A DNA stretch of 64,000 bases from NCBI GenBank assembly GCA_037903475.1, contig JBAJFG010000384.1, positions 1,123,001 through 1,187,000 on the forward strand. The letters run 5' to 3'. The first letter of the stretch is position 1, and every line of letters begins with the position of its first letter. The DNA is from Ancylostoma caninum (lineage: Eukaryota; Nematoda; Chromadorea; Rhabditida; Ancylostomatidae). Below the pieces are notes generated by a model, which saw only the letters and a list, made by a program, of their open reading frames with translations, made no database searches and was not told the origin of the DNA. A program made the translations under genes and the position numbers. This document shows positions 26,056 through 36,365 of the stretch, piece by piece.

Positions 26056-26080
26056 CTGAAGAAGGCGCTAAGCGCCGAAA
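26056..26080 (+). ncRNA. Hammerhead-like core in right Penelope repeat
   Basis: ctgaaga, then perfect stem ggcgc-taa-gcgcc, then gaaa. This matches the conserved CUGANGA and GAAA boxes of hammerhead ribozymes, which are established components of Penelope-like terminal repeats. Cleavage site and flanking stems not verified. Confidence 0.5.
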
Positions 26081-26997
26081 GCTCATCAATAAAATCTTGG
26101 ACGAAGTTCTCAAACTGTGCAGAAAACAGAGTCGGTTTCTTCTCATGTCGATTAAAGTCAAATGTTTTGAAACTGTGGCATAGTGAGCCCTCATCCCTGC
26201 CCTCGAAGTCCGAATGATTGGACCCACACTCTTCTCAACGCTTGATCGTCAGAGAACAACCTGTGGTCATGACCATGGTTGCTTTGGTGTTCAAAATCGA
26301 CGGAAGAAAAATTCGCAATCGAATAGCTCATGCCAGTTGGGAAGGCGATTCCAAGCCAAAACAAAAGCAAGAATACCGCATATTTCCGACGAAGAGTGAT
26401 CGAGTTTGAGGTCATGAAGCATAATCACCCAAAAATCATGGCTCATGATTTGTTCGCAACTTCACAAAAACCCTCAGGGAAGAGCTAGCCAAAATATTCA
26501 AGCAGCATTCGAAAGAGAAGGAAAAGCCTTACCAGGAGGTCACATAAATTGGGCTGCAGTTGCTCAAATTGGGCGGGAGAGAAAAGTTCAAATGAGCACA
26601 CCGCAAACGGCAATTAACTTCGCAACAACCTAATAGTTGCAAAATAAAAAGCTAGTAAAATAGTTGTTCCGGATTGAACCCGTTAGAACAGGAACATTTT
26701 GTAGATTACATTAATTCAAAACACAACATTTTTATTGATGACATTCAGAGGCGTCTCCAAGCTGTTTGACACGACATAGCCACAAATCTAAGATCAGCTC
26801 GTGCCAGAGCTATAAAATCCAATGCGCTTCTCTGATTTTCATAGTTTGCTGTGATTGGACGATCTTCGACTACTGCTCACATCACCTCTTCACGGTCCGC
26901 AGTCGTACATTTCTCAATCAAGGTCCGAAATTGTCTAAACGGGGTCTCAAGTTCGAAAGGAAATCGTTTCTACATTAGATGCCCGAACAGGGGTACT

Positions 26998-27052
26998 GAT
27001 AACCGTGCAGCACGAACGCAGCCCAATCAGCGCAATGCGTCGAGTAAAAACC
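26998..27052. repeat. Inverted repeat arm left of the LRR gene
   Basis: ataaccgtgcagcacgaacg followed by cagccca and aatgcgtcgag matches 29818-29867 in inverted orientation. Weaker similarity continues inward (tctcagagaatcgg). Confidence 0.75.
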
Positions 27053-27059
27053 TTAGCAG

Positions 27060-27540
27060 CGTTTCCTCCCAGTTGCTGCCATCCTGCCTTCAATTGCTGC
27101 ACAAGCTTTCCTCAGCAACTGGGGGAGGAGGGACGGTGGCAGCAGCTGGGATGAGATGCTGCTATCTCAGAGAATCGGATAGGTCGAACGCAGCAACAAC
27201 TGCAAGTCTCCGCCCAATCGAAGAGGAATACAGCGGCTGCTGCTAAAGGAGGAGCTGCTGCAGTTGGGCTGCTAAGAGCAGCGAATGGTGAATTCGGAAC
27301 GCGTTAGCGGGGCTAATTGCCTGAATCGCAGGTGAAACGCAGGCTTTGACTGCGTTTCACCTGTGTTCCTCCCCCCGCAAGTATGAAGGCGAACTCACGC
27401 AGACCCAACTGAGGTCCCACGCAGAAAATACAGTCGTATTTTCAAAAGTCTCGCCTCAGTGTCCTTTGAGATTTCCGTTGTGTTTCTTCCTCCCATCGTC
27501 ACCGCTATCGTCATTTCATCGTCCATCGCGCGTGCTGCAT
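27060..27540. other. Interval upstream of the LRR gene
   Basis: Rich in gctgctg/cagcag motifs with local inverted pairs (cagttgctgcc / ggcagcagctggg at 27072-27150; aggtgaaacgcag / ctgcgtttcacct at 27330-27362). No gene recognised. Confidence 0.4.
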
Positions 27541-27558
27541 CCCAGACTCGTACTTCAG

Positions 27559-29176
27559 ATGGATGACTACATGGAAATGGACGTGGAAATCATCGACAAC
27601 AGGAGGGGTGCAATAGAGGTTCTCAACAACCTATGGAGCTTCGGAAACTTGCAGGTGGGTATAACTGTAGTCTGGCAGGCGATATATGGTATTAGAATAC
27701 ACCAGAATGAAAGGTTTTCTTCAAGACATTGCGTTTGGAAAACTGCCTGTTAGAGGACGAGGACCTAGCACGCATCCGTTACGAGGCACCAAAAGTTAGC
27801 TACATTTGCCTTTGTGGGAATCGGCTCCACAGCCCATAGAATTGTTTAGTGAACAAATTTCCTAACGTGATTTTCCTCGACTTGACGCAGAATACGTGAG
27901 TTCTACATGAACATATTTCATGCACTCTCATTTCTTACATATGCCATGAGAATGGGTAAGGAAGTCTTCAGAGATTTAATTCTGGATTGTCATTCACAAT
28001 TCATGAATTTGGAGGAGCTGCATATAAGCGAGTCAGCGTGCACCATGTGAGCTCAGTAACATTACATTTTCTCGGCACATCTCCACTCACACACAGTTCA
28101 AATAAATCATTCAGTGCAATAAACGATGTTAAAAGACTTTTTCCGAAACTAATCGTTCTCAACAACACGCAGCTCTTCGAGCTCGGTGATGGAAGAGCCC
28201 GTTCAACCGGCGGAAACGACGTAGGTCGGACATAATTTCATTTCAAAATGAAAGAAGTTTTGTTTGGAATTGGGTGTGCATGTCAATTAAGCTGCAATTT
28301 GATCACCTATTTTCAGGTTATTTATTCATTACATGTTATTACATGGGTAAACTAATTTGTAGGAGGTAGTCGGAGATGAACCTCAACAAACTGCTGCAGA
28401 ATTGGCAACGTCCACGCCGAGCAAGATCAGAGGACCATATGACTCATTGTGTTGATCTGATGAGAACATACTTCATGAGGGTAAGCTTCACCTCACTTCG
28501 CATCATTTTGCTGGGAGCAAATGCCGTCTTTTACAGGCGTGTGATCCCCCCGCAGCAGTGCGGACTTACGCTTGCCGCCTGACGGGTATGAACGCTAAGG
28601 ATGAGAAGCTGATCAACCTGCCTGAGGAGCTCGTTTCCGTTCTTGTTGGTAAGTACAACTTAAAGCATACAGAAGTTTGCGGACAATACGTTTTTCTCTC
28701 CAGATTTTCTATTGGAAGGTCTAGGGATTGGCCAACCGGAGCTGGAAGCGACAATTGAATCCCTTAAGCTGGCCCCTACCGAGTAAGTTTTTACTTACAT
28801 CGACGAAAAAAATGACGTTTGCAGACCTCCTCGAACAACCGCTCATCTATTTGTTGCAGATTCTTCCTGAAGCTTGGCCCCAACGACCGGATCCGCGAGC
28901 AGCAACTTATTGAGCGCAAAACCTGTCGCGCGCAATGGTCAATACTCTGCAGGAAGGCATTAGGACGGGCGCTGTGAGTTGCATTTTTCATGCATATTAT
29001 CATGAACATATTGCTTTGTTTACTGGCGATATCCGGCAGTATACAGTCAAAGATGATGACACCGTTGCTCCGAAAAAAGTAAGTGCTCAACGCTTCGACT
29101 TTCCTGTTTCACTCTAAACCTCAATATATTCTTTCAGAAGCGCCGTTCTGTGGATTTCACCACCTCTGACGAGTGA
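27559..29176 (+). CDS. Leucine-rich-repeat protein, family not recognised (11 exons, one frameshift)
   Basis: Predicted exons: 27559-27654, 27726-27794, 27840-27895, 27972-28046, 28097-28220, 28370-28480, 28537-28648, 28704-28782, 28860-28973, 29040-29078, 29138-29176. Introns are GT-AG, mostly 45-150 bp. ATG 27559 directly follows acttcag, a possible trans-splice acceptor. The N-terminal part has LRR-like strands: FGNLQTLRLENCLLEDEDL, FPNVIFLDLTQN, MNLEELHIS and RLFPKLIVLNN. The middle is helical (INLPEELVSVLVDFLLEG), and the C-terminus is basic-acidic (APKKKRRSVDFTTSDE). In exon 9 the frame changes between REQQLIER and LSRAMVNTLQEG at cgcaaaacc (about 28918): two extra A relative to an open reading. 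This could be an assembly error or a young pseudogene. LRR spacing recalls mRNA-export NXF proteins, but the rest does not, so no function is assigned. Confidence 0.6.
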
Positions 29177-29179
29177 AAC

Positions 29180-29815
29180 GGTTTCAGTTGCGTGAGTGGT
29201 GGAGCCTTTCTTTTTGCGAATCTGTTTTGTAATTTTTTCGTTGCTTCATTGTTAATTGGTTTGTTCACACATCGACCATCTCTGCCGAATCTCATTTTTC
29301 TCATTTGGATCGGTTTACGTTTTTCTAGGAAGATTTTCGTTTTTGATTGTTGATAGGATTTTTCTGATCCGTCCTAATTTTGCTGACATTACCCATTATT
29401 TAGCTTGTGTTTGACCTCATCCTTTGAATGAAGCCTTCTGTTTATGTTATGCTGAATGAAGCGTTTTGTTTATGTTTGTTTATGTCCTGCTACCGACACT
29501 CCATAGGGCATGGGTAATCAAGAGGTTACCTTACCTTGCAGGTCGAACAGGGGTATCTCTGCATTCTTTCCCCCCTAATAGCAGCACCACAGCAGGGAAT
29601 GGCTGTCAATGTGCTCCGTTTCTGCTGCAGAGTGTCCAGATTGAGCTGCATTCCTAGGTTTGAGACAAGCAATCCAGTTCATCGCCCCTGGAACACAGCC
29701 TTCCAGGGGCGAATGCAGCTCGTGGGGCGACGAAATAAGCTTTCACCTCGCGGTGTAACTGCTGTTGAAACGTGTTCGGGCTGCGTTTGTCGTCCCGGAA
29801 TCTCTGAGATGGTTT
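29180..29815. other. Downstream of the LRR gene; small hairpin
   Basis: Probably 3' UTR then intergenic. A short hairpin gcccctggaacac / ccttccaggggc lies at 29683-29708. No gene recognised. Confidence 0.4.
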
Positions 29816-29817
29816 TC

Positions 29818-29867
29818 CTCGACGCATTACGCTGTTTGGGCTGCGTTCGTGCTGCACGGTTATTAGA
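29818..29867. repeat. Inverted repeat arm right of the LRR gene
   Basis: tgggctgcgttcgtgctgca and cggttat, the inverse of 26998-27052. The two arms enclose 2.8 kb containing the whole LRR gene. Confidence 0.75.
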
Positions 29868-30459
29868 GAAGTTCTAATTTAATGTAGAGTCTATTGATTT
29901 GAATAGTTTTTCATTAGAGCACTTGCCTGCAATGCTTCGAAATGAATGCTGCGAAGATAAATCAAGCTTGTTGGTAGTACATACATGGTCATCTTCAACC
30001 GATCTATAGTTATTTATAATCGCAAAGCTCCCTCAAAACAGAACAATACTGTCAGTAACTTGAAACTCCTGAATAGATAGGAGTAAGTAAAATCTGAAAA
30101 CTTAACTTTCTATCGCTTATCTTCTCATCAGTTCTAGCTCAGGAATCCTAGGAACCGTGTTTTGCATGAGATTGAAAGATGCAAATCCCACGATTAAGAC
30201 ATGCATTCTCATCAAGTTTTCACTGTTCCGAACTTTTATTCTTGTTATTATATGTAGCTTCACTAGCCACTGATTGAGTGGCCCGAATCATTCGACTACC
30301 CGTTTTGAGGAATTTTAAAAATTTGAGAGAAAGATTTGAAACTCACACAAGCTGTGAGTATGTAATGTAACTGCCGCTCTTCATTATATGGAACCGCTAA
30401 AATACCTTACCACATGCGAAGGATTCTTTCATTTCTGCGTGATAGCTGGAGAGATCAGC

Positions 30460-30665
30460 GCAAAGCTAGTAAAATAGTTGTTTTTGGAGAAAGCTGGTAA
30501 AATAGTTGATTTTGACTTCCTAGTTGAATAGTTGCGAAATGAAAAGCTAGTCGGCAACTATTTTTTCCACGCTGATGATGACGTCATACCAGTTTGCAAG
30601 CTGTTTTTCGCAAAAGCTTGTAGACTAGTTTATTTCAGCTTGTTTGCAACTTGCTTTTGAGAAAT
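30460..30665. repeat. Dispersed short repeat with tandem motif
   Basis: Tandem-like blocks of aagctggtaaaatagttg, also found at 23650-23795 and 26638-26670. It contains paired aactatttttt / tagttg motifs. Likely a degenerate non-autonomous element. The rest of 29870-31190 shows nothing recognisable. Confidence 0.55.
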
Positions 30666-31533
30666 CCTTGTTTTCAACTTGCTCCAGGGGTTCCGAGGTA
30701 GTACCAAGTTGGAATGCCTACAATGCGATAAAGATAAGAGTAGAACACTGACAGAATAACAGAGCACTGGTAGGGGTGGAAAGTTCTCCAACCAGACCAG
30801 CAATCTATTCCATACATTGTTTGGAGGACCACAGCGTTCGTGAGTAGGTGGGTCAAGTGATGAACGCCGTCAACCTTGGCGTTTTGGCAAAGAGCCGAAC
30901 TAAATATGTACAAGTAGTATATACTGCTAGAGGTTATCGAAAGTTGGGAGTTCTCGGAAATTTTGCGTGGACACTGGCTAATTTTTCAAAAATATCCTCT
31001 TAAGAGTTGAGCTTTCTTGGAACGATGCGTGTGGAAGTAGCTGGAGTGTGATTTTTCGGAAGAATCACAAACAATTTATCTTCACTTGATAAGAAAAGAA
31101 ACACGATCGAAGCCGACTGGAACTCCGCCCAATTTCCATCCCATACCCTGTTAGAAACGAGCTCCATATTCGAAAGTTGCTAGGTTGTGCCCTTATGCAT
31201 ATTACCAGTATGGCCGTTCCAGACTTTTACTGATGCTGGCTTCGCTCGCAATCCCCACATTGATTGCAAACAAAAATTTGAATGGGTTTGATGTACCTTT
31301 CGCAGAATCTATCCTCCCGTGCAGGCCGATCGCTCTCCTGAAAACCCAAGATCCCGTCAGCGGTAGCCTTTTTCCATATCGGCGAAGCAATGTCCTTTGC
31401 AAGGCCGTAATGGGTGTGAATAATTGAGCATAACCATGTAAATCATTTAAAGCAAACATTGCAAATGTTTGCTTTAAATGATCTACATTTAGCTAGGTGT
31501 TGTGGCAATTCAAGTGATAAGGATTCACCGGTG

Positions 31534-31563
31534 TATATAAACGGATGGAAGGGAGTTGTTCAT
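31534..31563 (+). promoter_or_regulatory. Core-promoter-like motif in unit C
   Basis: tatataaa at 31534 with an initiator-like ttcattcag at 31559-31567, about 27 bp apart, then ataaATGGAATGG. The spacing matches a Pol II TATA-Inr pair and is conserved in units D and E. Confidence 0.45.
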
Positions 31564-31610
31564 TCAGACATAAATGGAATGGACAGCGATTAGGGACGTG
31601 GAAAGAGATA

Positions 31611-31852
31611 AGGGCAATCTACATATACTAGCGGCGTGCGTCAGTCGCGCATCAGTCGCACGCATCCATTTGCAAGGGATTTTCCATGAAGACCGGTCAA
31701 CGCGATATGTACATCCTCAATGAATGGAACGCGCAGCCCCCGCGAAGCCGCAAACGCGTGCGTCTAAGCTGCGACTGCGATGCGACTGGGCCCTATTCTT
31801 CATCATATAGACGCACGCGCGTCAGTCGCACACATTCAGTATAAATTGCCCT
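31611..31852. mobile_element. Foldback MITE (agggcaatttatac family), copy 1
   Basis: Ends agggcaatctacatatacta and ataaattgccct are inverted; the sub-terminal gcgtgcgtcagtcgcgc and gcgcgcgtcagtcgc also pair. The interior tttgcaagggattttccatg is shared with 41156-41393. Inserted in the leader of unit C, which is uninterrupted in units D and E. Confidence 0.85.
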
Positions 31853-31944
31853 ATAGTGTACACTTAGCTGTTGTACGTGGAAGGGATAGGCTTCAGTGCA
31901 CCCATCATGTAATGGAGCCGACTTCCTCATAGTTCTAGATACTG

Positions 31945-32155
31945 GCGCACCCTAACCACACTGCTGGACCCGACCACAGGAGTTTCCCTCACTTCTGGAC
32001 GCCGGCGCATCTTTAACACACGATGGGACCCGACTCCAGGCGTTTCTCCAGGTTAGGACGCCGGCGCACCCTTATCACACCGTTAGACCTGACTCCAGGC
32101 GTTTCCCCACTTTTGAACGCCGGTGCACCCTTACCGAGGCAGTGGGCCCGTTCTA
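31945..32155. repeat. 59-bp minisatellite (array C, short)
   Basis: About four diverged units with ctggcgcaccctaaccac / cgccggcgcacccttatcac. The plus strand is the stop-poor one, as in arrays D and E. Confidence 0.8.
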
Positions 32156-32570
32156 GAGCATTTTCTTTGCTCTGGGCCGGGCCCCCCGGATTTCGTTTCA
32201 CACTGACAAACGCACAAACACACACATACAGAGTAAGCCCGTTATTATAAGTCACCAGTCTGGCCGTCCGGCTAACGCCGGACTTCCAGACTTCAATTGA
32301 TGCTCGCTTCGCTCGCATACTCAGCGTTGAAAGCAAACACAAAAGTGTAAATGAATTGATAAAATCTACATCCTTCGTTCCCTCCTGAGAAGCCCTTGAT
32401 CTCGTAGGTGGTAGCTTCCCTCCCATATGAACCAAGTTGCGCCCTCCCATATAAGAGAAGTTAGTGGCCGTTAAGAATGGAGTGTAACCAATTCAGTGCA
32501 AATGTTATCTTGACATGATTTAGGCTCAACTGGTTGTTGTAGTAATTCAAGTGATAAGGGTCCATCGGTG

Positions 32571-32600
32571 TATATAAACGGAAAGGAATGAATGGTTCAT
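32571..32600 (+). promoter_or_regulatory. Core-promoter-like motif in unit D
   Basis: tatataaacgg at 32571 and ttcattcag at 32596-32604. ATG occurs at 32630 in gaacatggatgcg. Confidence 0.45.
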
Positions 32601-32747
32601 TCAGACACAAACGGAATTGGAGGAGAACATGGATGCGAAAGGAAACAATGTACATCTAGGTGATTTAGGTAGGAGGGTCCGCCAAAACGGGATAAGCGTA
32701 CCCCTCATGCAGGAATAGGCTCGCCTAGCGAATTCCTATTACTTGTG

Positions 32748-33885
32748 GAAGCCGGCGCACCCTTATCACACCGTTGGACCCGACTCCAGGCATTTGCCCA
32801 CTATTGGACGCCGGCGCACCCTTATCACACCGTTGGACCCGAGTCCAGGCATTTGCCCACTATTGGACGCCGGCGCACCCTTATCACAGCTGTCGACCCG
32901 TCTCTCCCACTTTTGGACGCCAGCGCAGCCTTATCACAGCTGTCGACCCGTCTCCCACACTTCTGGGCGCCGGCGCACCCTTATCACAGTGGTGGACCCA
33001 TCTCCCCCACTTCTGGGCGCCGGCGGGGCTTTACCATAGCGTTGGACCTGTCCCCCCACTTTTGGGCGCCGGTGCACCCTTATCACAGCTGTCGACCCGT
33101 CTCTCTCACTTTTGGACGCCGGCGCAGCCTTATCACAGCTGTCGACCCGTCTCCCACACTTCTGGGCGCCGGCGCACCCTTATCACAGTGGTGGACCCAT
33201 CTCCCCCACTTCTGGGCGCCGGCGGGGCTTTACCATAGCGTTGGACCCGTCCCCCCACTTTTGGGCGCCGGTGCACCCTTATCACAGCTGTCGACCCGTC
33301 TCTCTCACTTTTGGACGCCGGCGCACCCTTATCACAGCTGTCGACCCGTCTCTCCCACTTTTGGATGCCGGCGCAGCCTTATCACAGCTGTCGACCCGTC
33401 TCCCACACTTCTGGGCGCCGGCGCACCCTTATCACAGTGGTGGACCCATCTCCCCCACTTCTGGGCGCCGGCGGGGCTTTACCATAGCGTTGGACCCGTC
33501 CCCCCACTTTTGGGCGCCGGTGCACCCTTATCACAGCTGTCGACTCGTCTCTCTCACTTTTGGACGCCGGCGCACCCTTATCACAGCTGTCGACCCGTCT
33601 CTCCCACTTTTGGATGCCGGCGCAGCCTTATCACAGCTGTCGACCCGTCTCCCACACTTCTGGGCGCCGGCGCACCCTTATCACAGCTGTCGACCCGTCT
33701 CCCACACTTCTGGACGCCGTCGCACCCTTATCACAGCTGTCGACCCGTCTCTCTCACTTTTGGACGCCGGCGCACCCTTATCACAGTGGTGGACCCGTCT
33801 CCCCACTTTTGGGCGCCGGCGCGACTTTACCACAGCGTTGGACCCGTTCCCCCTACTTCTGGGCGCCGGCGCAGCCATTCTGTAA
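32748..33885. repeat. 59/50-bp minisatellite (array D)
   Basis: The first two to three units are the 59-bp form (gactccaggcatttgcccac); the rest are 47-50-bp units alternating ctgtcgacccgtctc and ggtggacccatctc. A higher-order block of several units is itself repeated (33090-33300 against 33315-33540). The plus strand is open for up to 409 codons. Confidence 0.85.
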
Positions 33886-34410
33886 TGACTCCATTGACGG
33901 ACTCGTTGCACATTGTCCAACCTTCTCCTCGATCCCATCCCTACCCCTCTCAACCATACCACACCCATCCCTAGGCTTATATATGATCTCGCAATCACGA
34001 TCACTGACCAATTGTAGAATTTCGTAACGGTCTGACACACATACATACAGACAGACACGAAAACAAACTAAGCCCGTTATTATAAACCAGTCTGGCCGTC
34101 CGGCTAACGCCGGACTTCCAGACTTCTACTGATGCTCGCTTCGCTCGCATACTCCGCATACGATGCAGAAAAAGGGTGGACAGATTTAGTAGATTCTGTA
34201 TCCCCCGAGTAAGTCCATCAACTTTTGGAAAGCTCTCGATCGCGTGAGCGGTAGCCTTCCTCCACCTGGGAGAAGTAATTTCTTTTGGTTGCCCTTAGTG
34301 GCCGTTGTTAATTGGAATTGGAAGTAGCCGATTCAGTGGAAATGCTCTCTTGAAATTATCTATCTTTAGCAGGTTGTTGTGGTAACTCAAGTGATAAGGA
34401 TCTGCCCATG

Positions 34411-34440
34411 TATAAAAACAGAGTGAAGGGTGGGGTCGAT
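34411..34440 (+). promoter_or_regulatory. Core-promoter-like motif in unit E
   Basis: tataaaaaca at 34411 and cgattcag at 34437-34444, followed by atacaaATGGACTGG. Same spacing as units C and D despite base changes between them. Confidence 0.45.
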
Positions 34441-34599
34441 TCAGATACAAATGGACTGGAATGAGGAGGGGAATACGGATTGGAATAACGTGCACCTAGG
34501 TCACATAGGTAGAAAGAATAGCCGGAACGGGTGCCAGGGCACCATTCATGAAGAAATTTACCTAGGCCGTGACGAACTTCCTTTTCTGGACGCGGGCGC

Positions 34600-35285
34600 C
34601 CTTATCACAACGCTGGATCGTCGTGCGTTTCTCCACCTTTGGGCGCCGGCGCACCCTTATCACAGTGGTGGACCCGTCTCCCCCCACTTTGGGCGCCGGC
34701 GCACCCTTATCACAGTGGTGGACCCGTCTCCCCCCACTTTGGGCGCCGGCGCACCCTTATCACAGTGGTGGACCCGTCTTCCCCCACTTTTGGCGCCGGC
34801 GCACCCTTATCACAGTGGTGGACCCGTCTCCCCCCACTTTGGGCGCCGGCGCAGCCTTATCACAGTGGTGGACCCGTCTCCCCCCACTTTGGGCGCCGGC
34901 GCACCCTTATCACAGTGGTGGACCCGTCTCCCCCCACTTTGGGCGCCGGCGCAGCCTTATCACAGTGGTGGACCCGTCTCCCCCACTTTGGGCGCCGGCG
35001 CACCCTTATCACAGTGGTGGACCCGTCTCCACCCACTTTTGGCGCAGGCGCACCCTTATCCCAGTGGTGGGCCCGTCTCCCCCACTTTGGGCGCCGGCGC
35101 CCCCTTATCACACCGTTGGACCCGACTCCCCAGCCTTATCACAGCGTTGGACCCGTCCCCCCACTTCTTGGCGCCGGCGCACCCTTATCACAGCGTTGGA
35201 CCCGTCTCCCCACTTTTGGGCGCCGGCGCGCCCTCATCACAGTGGTGGACCCATCTCCCCCACTTCTGGGCGCCGGCGCAGCCCC
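34600..35285. repeat. 50-bp minisatellite (array E)
   Basis: About 13 units of gggcgccggcgcacccttat, cacagtggtggacccgtctc and a C-run, nearly identical and close to the reverse complement of array B. All three plus frames are open; three units give a 50-residue peptide period. Confidence 0.9.
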
Positions 35286-35450
35286 TCTGTATTCACTCCA
35301 CTGACGGACCCGTTGCACATTGTCCAACCTCCTCCTCGATCCCATCCTTACCCCACTCAACCATACCACACCCATTCCTAAGCTTTTATATGATCTCACA
35401 ATCACGATCACTGACCAATTGTAGAATTTCGTAACGGTCTGACACACATA

Positions 35451-35648
35451 CAGGAAGCTCCAAATGTATGCAGTCAAGAGGGCGTGGCCACGGCGCGGCT
35501 CCTTGATCAGACACACGCGCTCTCTATGCTGCCTCTGGCTTCTCTGACTCTGCAGCCAACCAGTGGCAGCATGCCGAGCGCCTGTGTCTCTGTCTAAAGC
35601 CGCGTCGTGGCCACGTCCCTCTTGACTGCGGATATTTGGAGCTTCCTG
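35451..35648. mobile_element. TA-type foldback MITE in unit E tail
   Basis: caggaagctccaaatg at the left and catttggagcttcctg-like sequence at the right, with TA on both sides (35449-35450, 35649-35650). Unit D has the uninterrupted target (cacacatacatacag), so this is a filled site with a matching empty site. Confidence 0.9.
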
Positions 35649-35703
35649 TACATACATACAGACAGACATGAAAACAGACTAAGCCCGTTATTATAAGTCA
35701 TGA

Positions 35704-36365
35704 TCATGATGATAGTGCTGTAGATTGAGATAGAAGGATCTCCGCAACGCTTGTGCTCCCCCACGTCATTATCTCTAACAAGATCATTGATTAACATGTT
35801 AGACATAATTGCTTATCACGGTCGAACGTTGTCTTCAGTCATCTCTAACATGTCGACCCATGATCTGTTTGCTGGAGATAACGACGTAGAAAGACGTGGA
35901 GGATTCTAACCACACCCATCTGCTAAGCCGTGCCGCATCATCTATAGCCTGTTCCACGAGGGAAGATATATAGTTGGGGAAGAGGAGAAGAAGAGGACGG
36001 AAAAGTGCGCAGAGATTGGAGAGGGTGCAGGGAAAAAGAGACACTGTGCACGAATACTCAACCATCATCGCTGGCGAAACAGACTATATGCATTATCATA
36101 CACAGGGTCAAGCATGACGATGGGAAAAACCGACCCTCAATACGACCCCCCCCCCTATTCCCTCGTCCAACCCCCACCTTTTCACGACCCCCCCCCCCAC
36201 CCTTCTGCTCCTGTATGTTTTCTCTGTACACAGAAACACTGAACAGTTTCAAGGAAGAAAACACAAAAGAAACATATTAAAAACCCAAAATTGGAACTAA
36301 AACAACCTTGAGCTCGATATACATCCTTCCTTATCCGATCGGACCAGACTGCCAGCAGGAACAAT
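35704..36365. other. Unassigned interval with C-runs
   Basis: Contains acgacccccccccc runs at about 36145-36200 and related C-runs at 37605 on the other side of the next element. No gene recognised. Confidence 0.4.

Larger units (their letters stand above)
24557..26155 (-). mobile_element. Penelope-like element with inverted terminal repeats
   Basis: About 240-bp repeats at 24557-24815 and 25925-26155 are inverted relative to each other (gtgggtatttaaggc and its complement ttaaatacccac; gcgcttagcgtc and its complement). The coding remnant between them is on the minus strand. Inverted pseudo-LTR arrangement is known for Penelope-like elements. Each repeat holds a hammerhead-like core. The element has lost most of its reverse transcriptase. 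Confidence 0.8.
23798..26633. mobile_element. Mariner-type (cecropia-like ends) element split by a Penelope insertion
   Basis: Termini ttaggttgttgcgaaattaa (23798 on) and the inverted ttaacttcgcaacaacctaa (ending 26633) are flanked by TA at 23796-23797 and 26634-26635. This terminal sequence resembles the cecropia group of mariner elements, which includes hookworm and mammalian members by general knowledge. Removing the Penelope-like insert leaves about 1.2 kb, the normal mariner size. No intact transposase frame is readable, so the copy is decayed or non-autonomous. Confidence 0.75.
31197..32252 (+). repeat. Higher-order repeat unit C (first of three in tandem)
   Basis: Degenerate hairpin head (ccagtatggccgttccagac, 31207 on), leader, TATA-like motif, leader ATG region, short minisatellite, tail and boundary agcccgttattataagtca at 32233-32252. 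A MITE (31611-31852) splits its leader. A 19-bp-armed palindrome around aaagcaaacatt lies at 31443-31485. Confidence 0.75.
32253..34075 (+). repeat. Higher-order repeat unit D
   Basis: Head hairpin cagtctggccgtccggctaa followed by cgccggacttccagac (32253-32295), then gatgctcgcttcgctcgc, leader to 32740, array 32748-33885, and tail with gaccaattgtagaatttcgt and boundary agcccgttattata at 34066-34080. The best uninterrupted reference copy of the family. Confidence 0.8.
34080..35700 (+). repeat. Higher-order repeat unit E
   Basis: Head hairpin at 34087-34125, leader to 34570, array 34600-35285, and a tail interrupted by the TA MITE at 35451-35648; boundary gcccgttattataagtcatg at 35684-35703. 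The ATG-initiated frame at 34451 (MDWNEEGNTDWNN) runs from the leader into the array for about 327 codons. Confidence 0.8.

Noticed and set aside
28363..28480. Reading exon 6 of the LRR gene from the gtag acceptor at 28362
   Set aside because: That frame (EVVGDEPQQTAAEL) meets TGA before the donor. The acceptor at 28369 gives an open frame that continues into exon 7.
31620..31850. Host promoter or gene in the CpG-rich gcgtcagtcgc region
   Set aside because: It is the inverted arms of a MITE with a second copy at 41.2 kb.
32745..33974. 409-codon plus-strand ORF over array D
   Set aside because: Same reason as array B; the frame has no unique domain and starts inside the repeat.
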